A stretch of 64,000 nt of DNA from Bradyrhizobium sp. CCGUVB1N3 (lineage in GTDB: Bacteria; Pseudomonadota; Alphaproteobacteria; Rhizobiales; Xanthobacteraceae), in contig NZ_JANADR010000001.1 of assembly GCF_024199925.1 (NCBI RefSeq), positions 7,815,501 through 7,879,500 on the forward strand. The letters are read 5' to 3'. The translations under genes were made by a program, and so were the position numbers. Below the pieces are notes generated by a model. That model ran no database searches. It was not told the DNA's origin and saw only the letters and a list, made by a program, of their open reading frames with translations. Positions 39,190 to 48,591 of the stretch are shown piece by piece (positions within the stretch are counted from its first letter, which is position 1; each line of letters opens with the position of its first letter).

Positions 39190-39843
39190 ATGCTAGACCC
39201 TAACCCTTTGGAAGTTCACCACCAGATCGTTTCACTTCTGGAAAGTCAAAGCCCCGTTATCTTGGACATCGGCTCTTATGACGGAACCGACGCGAGACGT
39301 TTTCTCCAGCTTCGCCCCGAAGCACAGTTCTACTGCTTTGAACCTGACCCTCGAGTGTTGGTTCGCTTCAAGAGGAACATGCAGGACGTCAAGAATGTGA
39401 GGCTGTTTGAGTTCGCGATTAGCGATCGAAACGGGAGTATTGAATTTCATCCAAGTAATGGAGATGGAGAGGCGGAGGGGTGGGACCTCTCGGGCTCAAT
39501 ACGCCGGCCAAAGAATCATCTTGCTGAGTATGATTGGGTTCGATTCGATCATCCGATCTCTGTTGAAACGCGAAGGCTGGATGACTGGAGCAGCGAAGTT
39601 AACCTGAACAAGATTGATTTGATCTGGATGGATGTTCAGGGAGCGGAGTCCGATGTCATCGCTGGCGGCAGACGGACCTTGAGCAATACACGCTTCATCT
39701 ACACGGAATATAGCGACCGCGAGCTTTATGAAGGGCAGCTGTCCTTGCGAGCCATCCTTGATCTCTTGCCATCATTCGAATTGGTAACGGTCTATCCTCG
39801 CGCAGTGGAGGGTGATGTATTGCTTAGGAATACGAGCTGTTAG
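39190..39843 (+). CDS. FkbM-family SAM-dependent methyltransferase
   Basis: A 217-residue class I methyltransferase. Motif I is VILDIGSYDGTDARRFLQL, followed by FYCFEPDP, the FAISDRNGSIEF strand and DLIWMDVQGAESDVIAGG, all typical of FkbM. In rhizobia the FkbM protein NoeI 2-O-methylates the fucose of Nod factor and sits behind a nod box, so a NoeI-like role fits the nod box 1.07 kb upstream and the GDP-fucose genes in the window. Sequence alone does not prove the NoeI identity. Confidence 0.8.
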   Translation: MLDPNPLEVHHQIVSLLESQSPVILDIGSYDGTDARRFLQLRPEAQFYCFEPDPRVLVRFKRNMQDVKNVRLFEFAISDRNGSIEFHPSNGDGEAEGWDLSGSIRRPKNHLAEYDWVRFDHPISVETRRLDDWSSEVNLNKIDLIWMDVQGAESDVIAGGRRTLSNTRFIYTEYSDRELYEGQLSLRAILDLLPSFELVTVYPRAVEGDVLLRNTSC

Positions 39844-39861
39844 CTCGGCCTCTGCTTTTCT

Positions 39862-40155
39862 TTACTGTCCGAGGTGCTTCGGTAAATCGAACCCGAACAG
39901 ATGCGCAAGAAACCGAAATAGGCCTGTTCGCCAATCAGAGATCCGTGGCGCGGTACCCGTCGCCAGTAGTTGAAGGGCATAGAAAATCCATGCCCTAGGC
40001 GCTTGCCGCACGCGGCTTTTCTTTCGAGTTGCACGATCGGTGAGCGGGAAATGGGCGAGCCGAGACCCCTGGCGTGGCCAGGGATATTGAGCTTTTGCGA
40101 CATAGGCAGAAAGAAAACCGTAGTCGTTCAGCGCTAATTGGGCGCACAGCCGCAT
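39862..40155 (-). CDS. possible gene remnant (97 aa frame)
   Basis: A frame ending APRAWIFYALQLLATGTAPR ... FRFLAHLFGFDLPKHLGQ has the look of the C-terminal part of a real protein (amphipathic, aromatic-rich), but no family is recognised and no ribosome site precedes it. It converges on the methyltransferase gene. It may be a truncated glycosylation or membrane gene. Confidence 0.25.
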   Translation of the reverse strand: MRLCAQLALNDYGFLSAYVAKAQYPWPRQGSRLAHFPLTDRATRKKSRVRQAPRAWIFYALQLLATGTAPRISDWRTGLFRFLAHLFGFDLPKHLGQ

Positions 40156-40173
40156 AGATCGAAGCAGGCATTG

Positions 40174-40524
40174 CTAACCGGCTTGTGAAGCCTTGTGGCG
40201 GCGCTTGCGAGCAGATCGGTCGATAAGGAAATCATCCAACTTCCGGCCGGCACGAAGTTGCGGGCTGAGCCATCGCGGTGGTTTCCCGCGCCCCGACCAA
40301 GTTTGCTCCGGGTTCTTCGGATTTCTATACTTTGGCCGCACAGGCGGGTAGGGCCGACGCTCACGGCCTGGCCGGGCGAGCTTATCGCCCCTTCCGATGG
40401 TTCGCAGCCGCTCCTCTAGTTTGACCTTTTCCGCAGTAATCCGTTGAGCGAGAGCTGCAGACACCTTCTCGTGGAGACTCCACAGCTCGTCGACACTCAT
40501 CGACTTCAGGTCATTCATCTTCAT
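40174..40524 (-). CDS. H-NS family nucleoid protein
   Basis: About 116 residues from ATG 40524 (MKMNDLKSMSVDELW). N-terminal coiled-coil oligomerisation part (LWSLHEKVSAALAQRI, EERLRTI), a basic linker, then the DNA-binding motif KYRNPKNPEQTWSGRGKPPRWL, the TWSGRGxxPxW signature of the H-NS/MvaT-like domain. Such proteins silence AT-rich, horizontally acquired DNA. An upstream ATG at 40551 would add nine residues. Confidence 0.85.
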   Translation of the reverse strand: MKMNDLKSMSVDELWSLHEKVSAALAQRITAEKVKLEERLRTIGRGDKLARPGRERRPYPPVRPKYRNPKNPEQTWSGRGKPPRWLSPQLRAGRKLDDFLIDRSARKRRHKASQAG

Positions 40525-40728
40525 TGCGATCTGCCATTCTCGAAATTTCATCGCATTAAATAGTCGCGCGCGAAGTAATAGACAAGGCGCGATTTTCGAG
40601 GAGCGAAACGAACGAGCTCGCTAAGGCGGCAGAAGAGCCTGGGAGCTGCCCTACAGCGTTGTCGGAGAACAACGAAGACAATCGATGGCTAGAGTATCAA
40701 CGACATTAGTTGCTTCTTTCTGGGCAAT

Positions 40729-40995
40729 CTATTGGATTGCCAGGACAGGTCCACATCTCGGACCGAGCAACCTCACTCCACGAGCTATATAGCTACCGCG
40801 CGGCGGTTCAACATGGTCGACACCGTCAATCCAAAATGACATATCCTCGACCGCAAGCTGTGGATTATAAATCCAACCAGTCTGGACGGCTTTCACCACT
40901 GCGAAGGCCTCGCGTGGCGAAGACGAGTCCGGAATGATGACATCAGCATCTTGCTCACATCCTGACAGAAGCTCGATAAGCTCTTTGACCTTCAT
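40729..40995 (-). CDS. small hypothetical protein (88 aa)
   Basis: From ATG 40995 (MKVKELIELLSGCEQDADVIIPD...), preceded by GAAGGCTGC. It looks like a compact alpha/beta domain with PREAFAVVKAVQTGWIYNP and a C-terminal GVRLLGPRCGPVLAIQ. Similar short proteins occur in phages and islands, but I cannot name the family. Confidence 0.5.
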   Translation of the reverse strand: MKVKELIELLSGCEQDADVIIPDSSSPREAFAVVKAVQTGWIYNPQLAVEDMSFWIDGVDHVEPPRGSYIARGVRLLGPRCGPVLAIQ

Positions 40996-41530
40996 TTCGC
41001 AGCCTTCGGATTGTAGTCGAGGGGAGCCTCCATCTAGGAGTTCTGAGGAAGTGGTCAACCCTGCGCCAACCTGCAGGCGACCGCCGCAACAGGCAGGGCT
41101 CTCCTTTCTGACTCGAAGAGCCGCACCATCTCCGCCTGCCACGCCAAATTATCAAAACGGCACCGCGTTTCAGGTGCCTATCGTGATCAATCCATAGCGA
41201 GTTGATCTGACGGCCTAGTCAATGCTTTCGGGTGACTCGGCGCTCGTTTCCCATAGCGCGGCTGGCGAGAGACGAGCGTTGCCGCATGGGCCGTTCAACC
41301 AACCGCAAGTTTGTCGAGAAAATACGGACTTTGAGTGAAGCTATGTCGGCTACTGTTTCTGCGGCAAAATATCGTTCCGGGCGAGAGTCTCACAGGGCTT
41401 GAATCGGACGTTGCGTCAAGTTGTATGGTCGCAGAGTGGTTTCAATACGAACAAGGAATAAAGGGCCGGTCATGACGTCCTCGCCGCTCATTCGAAAAAG
41501 CGCAACCGCTCTGCAAGCCGAGACTTCTCG
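40996..41530. other. gene-free stretch with dyad element
   Basis: No supported gene; contains copy C of the 28-bp dyad element at 41398-41425. Confidence 0.4.
41398..41425 (-). repeat. 28-bp dyad element, copy C
   Basis: On the + strand CTTGAATCGGACGTTGCG followed by TCAAGTTGTA. The outer arms CTTGA and TCAAG form an exact dyad with 13 bases between. Confidence 0.65.
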
Positions 41531-41710
41531 ATGATGCTATTTCTAGTGCTGCTTCCGATTTTGTTTGTTGGCTTCGCAGTTGGGTACGCCGTGCGCGCAT
41601 GGCGCTCTCACAAGCGGCGTGAGCGTTATCGTTTGCACGCGGCTTACCTTCGGCCGATCTCCCGCGTTACGGAACGTCCCATAGAAATGCCCAAGCGCAG
41701 AGCGTTCTGA
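41531..41710 (+). CDS. 59-residue single-span membrane protein
   Basis: Short frame starting ATGATG: one hydrophobic helix MMLFLVLLPILFVGFAVGY, followed at once by a strongly basic tail (AVRAWRSHKRRERYR..., ending PKRRAF). The shape is that of a small inner-membrane protein with cytoplasmic positive tail. Family unknown; no good ribosome site, so it may be untranslated. Confidence 0.4.
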   Translation: MMLFLVLLPILFVGFAVGYAVRAWRSHKRRERYRLHAAYLRPISRVTERPIEMPKRRAF

Positions 41711-41968
41711 TGTGTGATCAAGCCGGAACTCAAAAAGACAGTGGACCGAAGCGGATTACGAAAGATGTGCCGGCTAGGCGGTCTATTGGATACCGCAGAT
41801 GGCGCGGTTTTAGGTCATCGGCACAAATCTACCGACGATAAGCGATTATGGATGCCAAGGGCCGGCAGGGACAATGAAGTCCAGCTTGCCGGTGGCAAGG
41901 GCGTTCAGTGAACGCGGGTCCTTGATGCGACACCTCGTTCGCGAGCCTCGCGTCAGCCACCTGCGGAG

Positions 41969-41993
41969 CCCCCGCCGAGTGCACCGGCGGGGG
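41969..41993 (+). terminator. GC-rich hairpin, possible terminator
   Basis: CCCCCGCCG (41969-41977) pairs perfectly with CGGCGGGGG (41985-41993) across a 7-base loop. Followed by TATCTTC, only weakly T-rich. Confidence 0.4.
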
Positions 41994-42641
41994 TATCTTC
42001 TAAAGGCCGTGGCGTTAAACCGGCACAGAACGAGATCGAGGCAGTTCGGCGAAGTGGCCACGTTTGTTGAGAAAGGACGTCGTGAGAAAGGAGGTGTCGT
42101 CAGATTGAAAGATCGATCGCTTTCCCTGGTTTCCTTATCACGATCATGCGTCTTCTCACTTGAGCGTCAAAAGTATGCGCTGAACCATTTAAGACTAGGG
42201 CGGTTCCGCTCCGGGCGCATTTTGTCTCGAGAAGTGGCATCCTCTGCCCTCGGCGGTTGCGTCCGCCCGCTCCTGGGCCAACTGCACCGAACCATCCCCG
42301 GTGGCTGGGCACGCTGGTTCGCTGTGTTTGGTGGCACGTGTTGCTGCTCAACGCTCTCGCGACAGAGTTATTGAGCAGAGTTATTGAGCAAGGTGCCGTG
42401 TGCCGGGCGGCGTGGTCGATAGGCGCAGACAGCGACCGGCGGCACAACTGCGGAAATTTCAAGCGACATCCGGGCATTCCAGTCGACGCCCTAACGAATC
42501 ACATCGTATCAGAAGCATCGAGTTCTGAAGAAGGGACGTCGAGGGTGAGCAGTGTAGCAAATGTTAGCCAGACTGATCGCTTCCCGCCTTTAGCGCGAGT
42601 CTACGCTTGCAAGCGTTTCGCCTCCTCGTTCGCTGAAATGG

Positions 42642-42669
42642 CTTGAAGCTGTCGCAGCGTCAAGTTGTA
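42642..42669 (-). repeat. 28-bp dyad element, copy D
   Basis: On the + strand CTTGAAGCTGTCGCAGCG followed by TCAAGTTGTA. Here the dyad is extended (CTTGA-GCTG/CAGC-TCAAG), the most symmetric of the five copies. Confidence 0.65.
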
Positions 42670-43113
42670 GGTTTCCAGAAGATCGTAGCCAAATCGAGGT
42701 CCTCCAATGGAGCAGGCTGCGCTCGTCGGTGCGCGCGAATGCCAAGGTGAAGGTGGCGGGTTTGGTTGAAACGAGATCTGAAGCATCTTGCAGACTTCGC
42801 GCGTTGCGTTGGACGGCACCGACGATATTTGCGGCGGCCGTGGCGGCAGCCACAACGACATCGGACGGGCAGAAAGCTGTAATGGCACCGAAACTCTGGT
42901 CGTCTTGACTTAACTCGTCCTGCCTCAGCCGAAGTCCCGAACTGACCAAAAGCGAAAAGGAAGGCACCCAATGCGCCCTGAGCAAAGAACCGCCGGCGGT
43001 GTCCCTCAACAGGGCGGCAGGCCGCATTGGGAAATAGCCGCGTCGATCGACAGGGCCGCTCGTGCTCGGGCCGAAAGCGCGACCAACAATTCCGTCTGGC
43101 TCGAGAGTGCGTG

Positions 43114-44127
43114 ATGGATCTAAGGGTAATCATGGGCAAAGTCGCTAGCGGCGTCCCCTTGGGCTACCAGGAAATGGCCGAGGCGTTCGACAGTATGCTG
43201 TCGGGCAAGGCGACGCCCGCGCAGATGGGCGGGTTGTTGCTGGCGCTGAGGGTGCGCGGCGAGACAGTGGAAGAAATTGCCGGCGCGGTTTCCGCGATGC
43301 GCGGCAGAATGCGACCGGTCAATGTACCGCCCGATTCCGTCGACATTGCGGGCACAGGCGGTGATGGTTCCGGCTCGGTCAACGTCTCGACATGCGCCTC
43401 TTTCATTGTCGCGGGCGCCGGCATTCCTGTCGCCAAGCACGGAAACCGCGCGCTGTCCTCACGCTCAGGCTCCGCCGACGTACTGGCATCGCTCGGAGTA
43501 AAGATCGATTTGGAGCCAGATGAAGTCGCCCGCTGTGTCCGGGATGCCGGGATCGGGTTCATGTTTGCGCCGACCCATCATCCGGCAATGAAAAACGTGA
43601 ACGCGACCCAGGTCGAACTCGCGACCCGCACAATCTTTAATCTCCTCGGACCGCTCTGCAATCCTGCCGGCGTCAAGCGGCAGATGATCGGGGTGTTCTC
43701 GCGCCGATGGGTGAAGCCTCTAGCGGAGGTCTCCAAGAGCCTCGGTGCGGAATCGGTGTGGGTGGTGCACGGCTGCGATGGACTTGACGAGATCACGCTC
43801 ACCGGCCCCACCTCTGTCGCCGCGCTGGAGAAGGGCGAGATTCGCAGCTTCGAGATGACGCCGGAAGAAGCCGGGCTCCCTCTCTGCGGAAAGGAGGAAC
43901 TGAAGGGCGGAGATCCCGATGCGAACGCGATTGCACTGCAGAGCGTGCTGGAGGGCATGCGAGGCCCATATCGGGATGTTGCTCTCCTGAACGCAGCAGC
44001 GGCCATTATAGTAGCCGGTCGGGCCACAACGTTGAAGGAGGGCGTGGCCGTCGCGCGGGCATCACTTGATAGTGGCGCCGCCGCCGCCCGCTTGAAGCAT
44101 CTGGTTGCAATTTCCAACGCCAAATAG
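43114..44127 (+). CDS. trpD: anthranilate phosphoribosyltransferase
   Basis: A 337-residue enzyme joining anthranilate to PRPP in tryptophan synthesis. Motifs are [18 protein letters not shown] (PRPP loop), [18 protein letters not shown] and [20 protein letters not shown]. The ATG at 43114 gives the normal N-terminus; the open frame extends 29 codons further upstream without similarity. It is followed five bases later by trpC. A trpD-trpC pair amid symbiotic and mobile DNA is probably a second copy besides chromosomal trp genes. Confidence 0.93.
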   Translation: MDLRVIMGKVASGVPLGYQEMAEAFDSMLSGKATPAQMGGLLLALRVRGETVEEIAGAVSAMRGRMRPVNVPPDSVDIAGTGGDGSGSVNVSTCASFIVAGAGIPVAKHGNRALSSRSGSADVLASLGVKIDLEPDEVARCVRDAGIGFMFAPTHHPAMKNVNATQVELATRTIFNLLGPLCNPAGVKRQMIGVFSRRWVKPLAEVSKSLGAESVWVVHGCDGLDEITLTGPTSVAALEKGEIRSFEMTPEEAGLPLCGKEELKGGDPDANAIALQSVLEGMRGPYRDVALLNAAAAIIVAGRATTLKEGVAVARASLDSGAAAARLKHLVAISNAK

Positions 44128-44132
44128 ACGAC

Positions 44133-44960
44133 ATGATCGAATCCGACATTCTGACGAAGATCGAGACATATAAGCGCGAAGAGATCGCAGCTGCCAGACG
44201 CGAGCTTCCGCGTGCTGAGCTCGACGCGCGCGCACGGCGTGCGCCTTCTCCGCGCAGCTTTGTCAGCGCAATCAACAAGAAGCGCGCTTCAGGTAGCTAT
44301 GCCCTCATCGCCGAGCTCAAGAGAGCGTCGCCGTCGAGGGGGCTCATTCGCTCTGACTTTCATCCGCCGTCGCTTGCCAGATCGTATGAAGCAGGAGGCG
44401 CCGCCTGCCTCTCGGTCTTGACGGACAAACCATCTTTCATGGGTGACCTTGATTATATGGACACGGCGCGCTCGGCCACAAACCTGCCGGTCTTGCGCAA
44501 GGACTTCATTTTCGACACTTATCAGGTGATCGAGGCTCGCGCCCATGGCGCCGACTGCATTCTGCTGATTATGGCCGCGCTGGACGACGGGGCTGCCCGC
44601 GACCTCGAGGCTGCGGCCTTAACGTACGGCATGGACGTCTTGATCGAGGTCCATGACCGCGCAGAGCTCGAGCGCGCCCTCAAGCTTCGCTCGCAGATGA
44701 TTGGCATCAATAACCGCAACCTGCGCACGTTCGTGACAAACCTTAAGACAAGTGAAACCCTGGCGCCACTCGTCCCGAAGGATCGTCTGATCGTCAGTGA
44801 AAGCGGCATCTGCGCGTTCACTGATCTGACGCGGCTCTCGCGAGCCGGCATCTCGACCTTCCTTGTGGGCGAAAATCTCATGCGTCAGTCTGACTTGACA
44901 GCAGCAACTCGCGCTCTGCTTTCACCAAACCAGGCGGCAGCGACCTGGGCGAACCAATGA
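44133..44960 (+). CDS. trpC: indole-3-glycerol-phosphate synthase
   Basis: A 275-residue TIM-barrel enzyme that closes the indole ring in tryptophan synthesis. Visible are [17 protein letters not shown] with the catalytic Glu-Lys, [26 protein letters not shown] with the second catalytic Lys, [11 protein letters not shown] and VSESGI. Length and motifs are complete. It lies five bases after trpD, so the two form an operon. Confidence 0.94.
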   Translation: MIESDILTKIETYKREEIAAARRELPRAELDARARRAPSPRSFVSAINKKRASGSYALIAELKRASPSRGLIRSDFHPPSLARSYEAGGAACLSVLTDKPSFMGDLDYMDTARSATNLPVLRKDFIFDTYQVIEARAHGADCILLIMAALDDGAARDLEAAALTYGMDVLIEVHDRAELERALKLRSQMIGINNRNLRTFVTNLKTSETLAPLVPKDRLIVSESGICAFTDLTRLSRAGISTFLVGENLMRQSDLTAATRALLSPNQAAATWANQ

Positions 44961-45439
44961 CCCGCAAAGTCTCCAATCAGCTATCGGCACACTCATATCC
45001 ACGCTGACAGCACCAGCCTTCGCATGATCGGTAGATCGGGAACACGCGTCAGTGTGCAACCCGCCGCAGCGAAAGGTCGTGTATCGACAATTGCGAAATC
45101 GGCCTTAGGACCATGGTCGGATCGGCGAGTGATGATCGCGCATCCGCATGTCACGGATCATTTGTAAATTGCGGCGGTGCGTCAAAAGTCCCGTTTGCGC
45201 AGCTTTGCGATTATTCCAGCGGCGCGTCGGCGCCTAAGCCTTGAAGACGGATGGGCTAGTGTCAACCACGATCAGGCCCGCATTAGGCTCGCCGACAGAA
45301 CCTCCAGGCGTGTTCATCACCATGAACCGGCTAGTCACAAGCTCGACCGAGGCGCTTGTTACGTACGCATACGACGAAGGCCGCCTAATTTGGCGCATGC
45401 GGGCGGGCACGACGAGGTCTATGATCGTGTTGGGTGAGG
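44961..45439. other. gene-free stretch between trpC and IS66
   Basis: No supported gene. The right end of the IS66 element should lie within the last 100-150 bases. Confidence 0.4.
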
Positions 45440-46135
45440 TCAAGCGGCCTGCTGATCGGCGGGCTTGTCGGCCTGGCGCAAGAGCTTCCATTCCCAGGGC
45501 AGTAGCTCGTGCAGACGCGATGCGGGATGATCGGCGATACGAGCCAGGACGTCGGCGAGCCAGGCTTTGGGATCGACGTCGTTGAGGCGACAGGTCGTGA
45601 TCATCGTCAGCATGATGGCGGCACGGTCGGCACCACGCTGGCTGCCGGCGAAGGTCCAGTTCCGCCTTCCCAAAGCGATGCCTCTCAGTGCGCGCTCAGC
45701 GCAATTATTGGTCAAGCAGATCCTGCCATCGTCGAGGAAGCCGGCGAAGCCGTCCCAGCGCCTGAGCATGTAGTTGACCGGCTTCAGGACCTCGGAGGAA
45801 CGCGAGAGGGTTTCGCGCTCGCGGAGCAACCAGGAGTGCATGTCGTCGAGAAGCGGCTTGCTCTTCTCCTGGCGCACGGCGCGCCGCTCGTCGGCGCTAA
45901 GGCCATTGACGGCGCGCTCGATCTCGAACAGAGCGTCGAGGCGCCTGACCGCCTCTAGCGCGATCGGAGAGACCGGTTTGCCCTTCTTGCCTTCCCGAGC
46001 ATTTTTCTCGATATCAGCCAGCTCGAAGAAGCCCCGCCGCGCATGGGCCAGGCAAAATGCCGGTGTAATCGGCAGCGCCTTCTTCTGCGGGTCGAACAGC
46101 GGCTCGAAGCCGCTGTAGCAATCGGCCTGCAGGAT
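45440..46135 (-). pseudogene. tnpC: IS66 transposase TnpC, C-terminal part
   Basis: Encodes LAGILQADCYSGFEPL and onward: HARRGFFELADIEKN, ICLTNNCAERALRGIALGRRNW and TFAGSQRGADRAAIM, the catalytic DDE part of IS66 TnpC. Separated from its N-terminal half (49978-50940) by the RIT element; joining AFAG to GILQA restores the frame exactly. Confidence 0.9.
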
Positions 46136-46173
46136 GCCGGCTAATCGCGAGGTGGCAGTAATGTGAAGGAACG
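46136..46173 (+). repeat. RIT terminal inverted repeat, left
   Basis: Begins GCCGGCTAATCGCGAGG and ends AATGTGAAGGAACG; exact reverse complement of 49926-49963. The inner AATGTGAAGGAACG also recurs inverted at about 46208-46221, making a hairpin inside the left end. Confidence 0.9.
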
Positions 46174-46225
46174 CCGCCGGATGCGGGATTGATGCTGTCT
46201 TTGATTGACGTTCCTTCACATTATT

Positions 46226-47230
46226 TCAGAGCGTGTCGAGCCAGGCGAGCAGGCTCGTATCCCGCTTCCATGACGGGGGATGTCGTACCGATTCCGGAGC
46301 ACTGACCTGTTCCAGCGCCTTTCGCTTCGTTTCCAGATTGGCCCTGGCATAGTGATTGGTGGTGTCGAGGCTCACATGACCAAGCCAGCTACGGATAACG
46401 GTGACGTCGACTCCCGCCGAGACGAGGTGTACGGCGGTGGCGTGTCGGAAGCTGTGCGGCGTCACATGCTTAGTCCGCAACGTTGGTGTGGTTTCGGCCG
46501 CCGCCTTCACGTAGGCAGCAAGCTTGAACCGAACGCCGGATGCGCTGAGCGGCTCGCTATAGCGGTTGACGAACAGCCGCTGGTCCAATGCACGCGGCTG
46601 TCGCTCCAGCAGCTTTTTCAGCAACAGCACGGTTTCCGGCCAGAGTGGGCAGATGCGTTCCTTGCGGCCCTTGCCGGTAAGACGAACGCAACTTGGGCTA
46701 TCGAACCGGATCGCCCCGGGACACAGATCGAGAGCCTCCTGTATCCGTGCCCCGCTGTTGTAGAGGAACGAGAGCAGTGCGTGATCGCGTATGCCTTCGA
46801 GCGTGGAGCGGTCCGGCTGGGCAAGGATCGCTGCTACCTCCGCCGGGTCCAGATAACAGGGTTCCGATACCGGCGCCCGCTTGACCGGGATGTGAAGGAT
46901 TTCCACGCACTGAGCGATCGATGCGGGGTCCTTGGTCGCGACGAAGTTGAAGAAGCTGCGGATCGCGGCAAGCCTGCAGTTGCGCGTGCCGATCGTACCG
47001 CCGCGGTCGTGCTCGGCGTGACCGAGGAAGGCAGCCACCCCGTCGGCAGTCAGATCGGCCAGTGTGATCACCGCCACCTTCTTTTCCGTGCGCTGTGCGA
47101 CGAACCGCAGGAACAGCCGCCAGGTGTCACGATAGGACCGGACCGTGTGGATCGATGCATTGCGTTGCTCGACGAGCCATTCGTAGAAGAACGCACGCAT
47201 CAAATCCGGGAACGCGTTCGCCTTGTTCAT
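46226..47230 (-). CDS. RIT tyrosine recombinase C
   Basis: A 334-residue phage-integrase-family recombinase. N-terminal SAM-like core-binding domain (FFYEWLVEQRNASIHTVRSY), catalytic domain with Arg in NSGARIQEALDL, HSFRHATAVH (His-x-x-Arg) and the Tyr in LDTTNHYAR. ATG 47230 overlaps the upstream gene stop by four bases (ATGA); ATG 47260 would lengthen it by ten. Third gene of the trio. Confidence 0.88.
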   Translation of the reverse strand: MNKANAFPDLMRAFFYEWLVEQRNASIHTVRSYRDTWRLFLRFVAQRTEKKVAVITLADLTADGVAAFLGHAEHDRGGTIGTRNCRLAAIRSFFNFVATKDPASIAQCVEILHIPVKRAPVSEPCYLDPAEVAAILAQPDRSTLEGIRDHALLSFLYNSGARIQEALDLCPGAIRFDSPSCVRLTGKGRKERICPLWPETVLLLKKLLERQPRALDQRLFVNRYSEPLSASGVRFKLAAYVKAAAETTPTLRTKHVTPHSFRHATAVHLVSAGVDVTVIRSWLGHVSLDTTNHYARANLETKRKALEQVSAPESVRHPPSWKRDTSLLAWLDTL

Positions 47231-48591
47231 GGCCGCACCTCCTGCCCCAGATCGAGGCATGGCGCGCCTACGGCCCTAAACCGCTCGTTCGCAAGATGCA
47301 GCAGGTCTTGTGTAACAGTGATGTAGACGAGGGTGGAGTGGATATCCTTATGGCCGAGATATGTCGCGAGGAACGGCAGCCGGTCATGCGGATTGATGCC
47401 CGAGCGGTACCATTCGAGGATACGGTGCACGACCATTGAGTGGCGCAGGTCATGAAGACGGGGACCCGTTCGCCCTTCTGGCGGCTTCAGCCCCGCTCGA
47501 CGGATCACGTCGACGAGCAACAAGGCGATGACCTGCTTTGTGTAGCGGGCGTTGCGCCCCTCGTGCCAGAACAGGGCGGAGTGCGGGTCCTGCGGTGCAC
47601 CGGCCTGCCGCCGCAAATCGAGATAAGCCCGAAGCTCGGCGATTGCGCTGTCGGGCAACGGCAGTATCCTCATCTTGTAGAACTTAGTTTGCCGGATTGT
47701 GATTGTGCCGGCGTGGAAGTCGACGTCACCAAGATCGAGACGGGCAAGTTCGCCACGCCGAAGCCCTGCGCAATAGGCCAGTAGGAGCATGGCATGGAGG
47801 CTCGGTGCACGCAGCGGGGCCCGTTGCGAAGGATAGGAACGGGCAATATCGAGCATCTGCCGCACGTCGGTCGGCGTATAGATGTAAGGCTTGCGCCACT
47901 GTTTCGCTAATTCCTTCTGCGGACGCGGGTTCGGGCGGCGCGGCGGGAGCGACGGATTCTTATGACGCAGGACCCTCGCAAGGATCCGCTCCAGTTTCTC
48001 ACATTCCGCAGCGTGATTGAGTGTGGTTTTTGCCTTCTTCCAATGCTCCAGCATCACCTCGACCGGCTCATCCTGCAACGCAGGATTCAACTGCAGGAAC
48101 CGATCGAACCGCAAGAACCATGCGGGCTGCGAGGTGTATTTGTATCCTCTGTTGCGCATCAGCGCGACGTGCTCGGCCATGATCCCGCCCAGCATGCTGC
48201 CGAACGGCTTGGGCTGGCGGAGTTCGGCAAGGGCCTGTTCGGGGTCATGCGACGCTAGTGCGCGCCAGACCGGCCGACATCGCTTGATATTGCATGCCTC
48301 GCACGAGGCGGTGACGGGATTGCGCTCGATCGCTCCGATGTTCAGAAGGTGATCGAGGAACCGATCGATGATGCGGGTGCGGTTCAGCAGCGTCGTCGCC
48401 ATCCAATGGTCGGACAATGTCTGCAGCCAAGCCACCAGAACATCCTTGCCGAGCTCGGCATGGCATTCAGCGACGTCCTGGAAGCTGTTCAGCACCTGCC
48501 TGTAAGAGGCGCGGCTGTCGGCGTGTCGCAGGCTAAGCCCTGCCAGATAGCGCGCGATCAACTGCCGCTCGGGATCGGGCCATGTTGTCAT
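47227..48591 (-). CDS. RIT tyrosine recombinase B
   Basis: A 454-residue recombinase: CAGLRRGELARLDLGDV (catalytic Arg), LHDLRHSMVVHRI (His-x-x-Arg) and YLGHKDIHSTLVYI (Tyr). Longer than the other two because of the insertion between the His-Arg box and the Tyr box (LEWYRSGINPHDRLPF), typical of the middle RIT gene. Overlaps both neighbours by ATGA junctions. Confidence 0.88.
   Translation of the reverse strand: MTTWPDPERQLIARYLAGLSLRHADSRASYRQVLNSFQDVAECHAELGKDVLVAWLQTLSDHWMATTLLNRTRIIDRFLDHLLNIGAIERNPVTASCEACNIKRCRPVWRALASHDPEQALAELRQPKPFGSMLGGIMAEHVALMRNRGYKYTSQPAWFLRFDRFLQLNPALQDEPVEVMLEHWKKAKTTLNHAAECEKLERILARVLRHKNPSLPPRRPNPRPQKELAKQWRKPYIYTPTDVRQMLDIARSYPSQRAPLRAPSLHAMLLLAYCAGLRRGELARLDLGDVDFHAGTITIRQTKFYKMRILPLPDSAIAELRAYLDLRRQAGAPQDPHSALFWHEGRNARYTKQVIALLLVDVIRRAGLKPPEGRTGPRLHDLRHSMVVHRILEWYRSGINPHDRLPFLATYLGHKDIHSTLVYITVTQDLLHLANERFRAVGAPCLDLGQEVRP

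Larger units (their letters stand above)
41711..43113. other. gene-poor stretch upstream of trpD
   Basis: About 1.4 kb without a supported gene. It holds a strong GC hairpin (41969-41993) and copy D of the dyad element (42642-42669). A minus-strand frame at 42590-43027 is open but has no recognisable domain. Confidence 0.4.

Noticed and set aside
46280..47326. 348-codon plus-strand frame over the RIT recombinases
   Set aside because: Antisense shadow; the minus-strand frame carries all tyrosine-recombinase residues.
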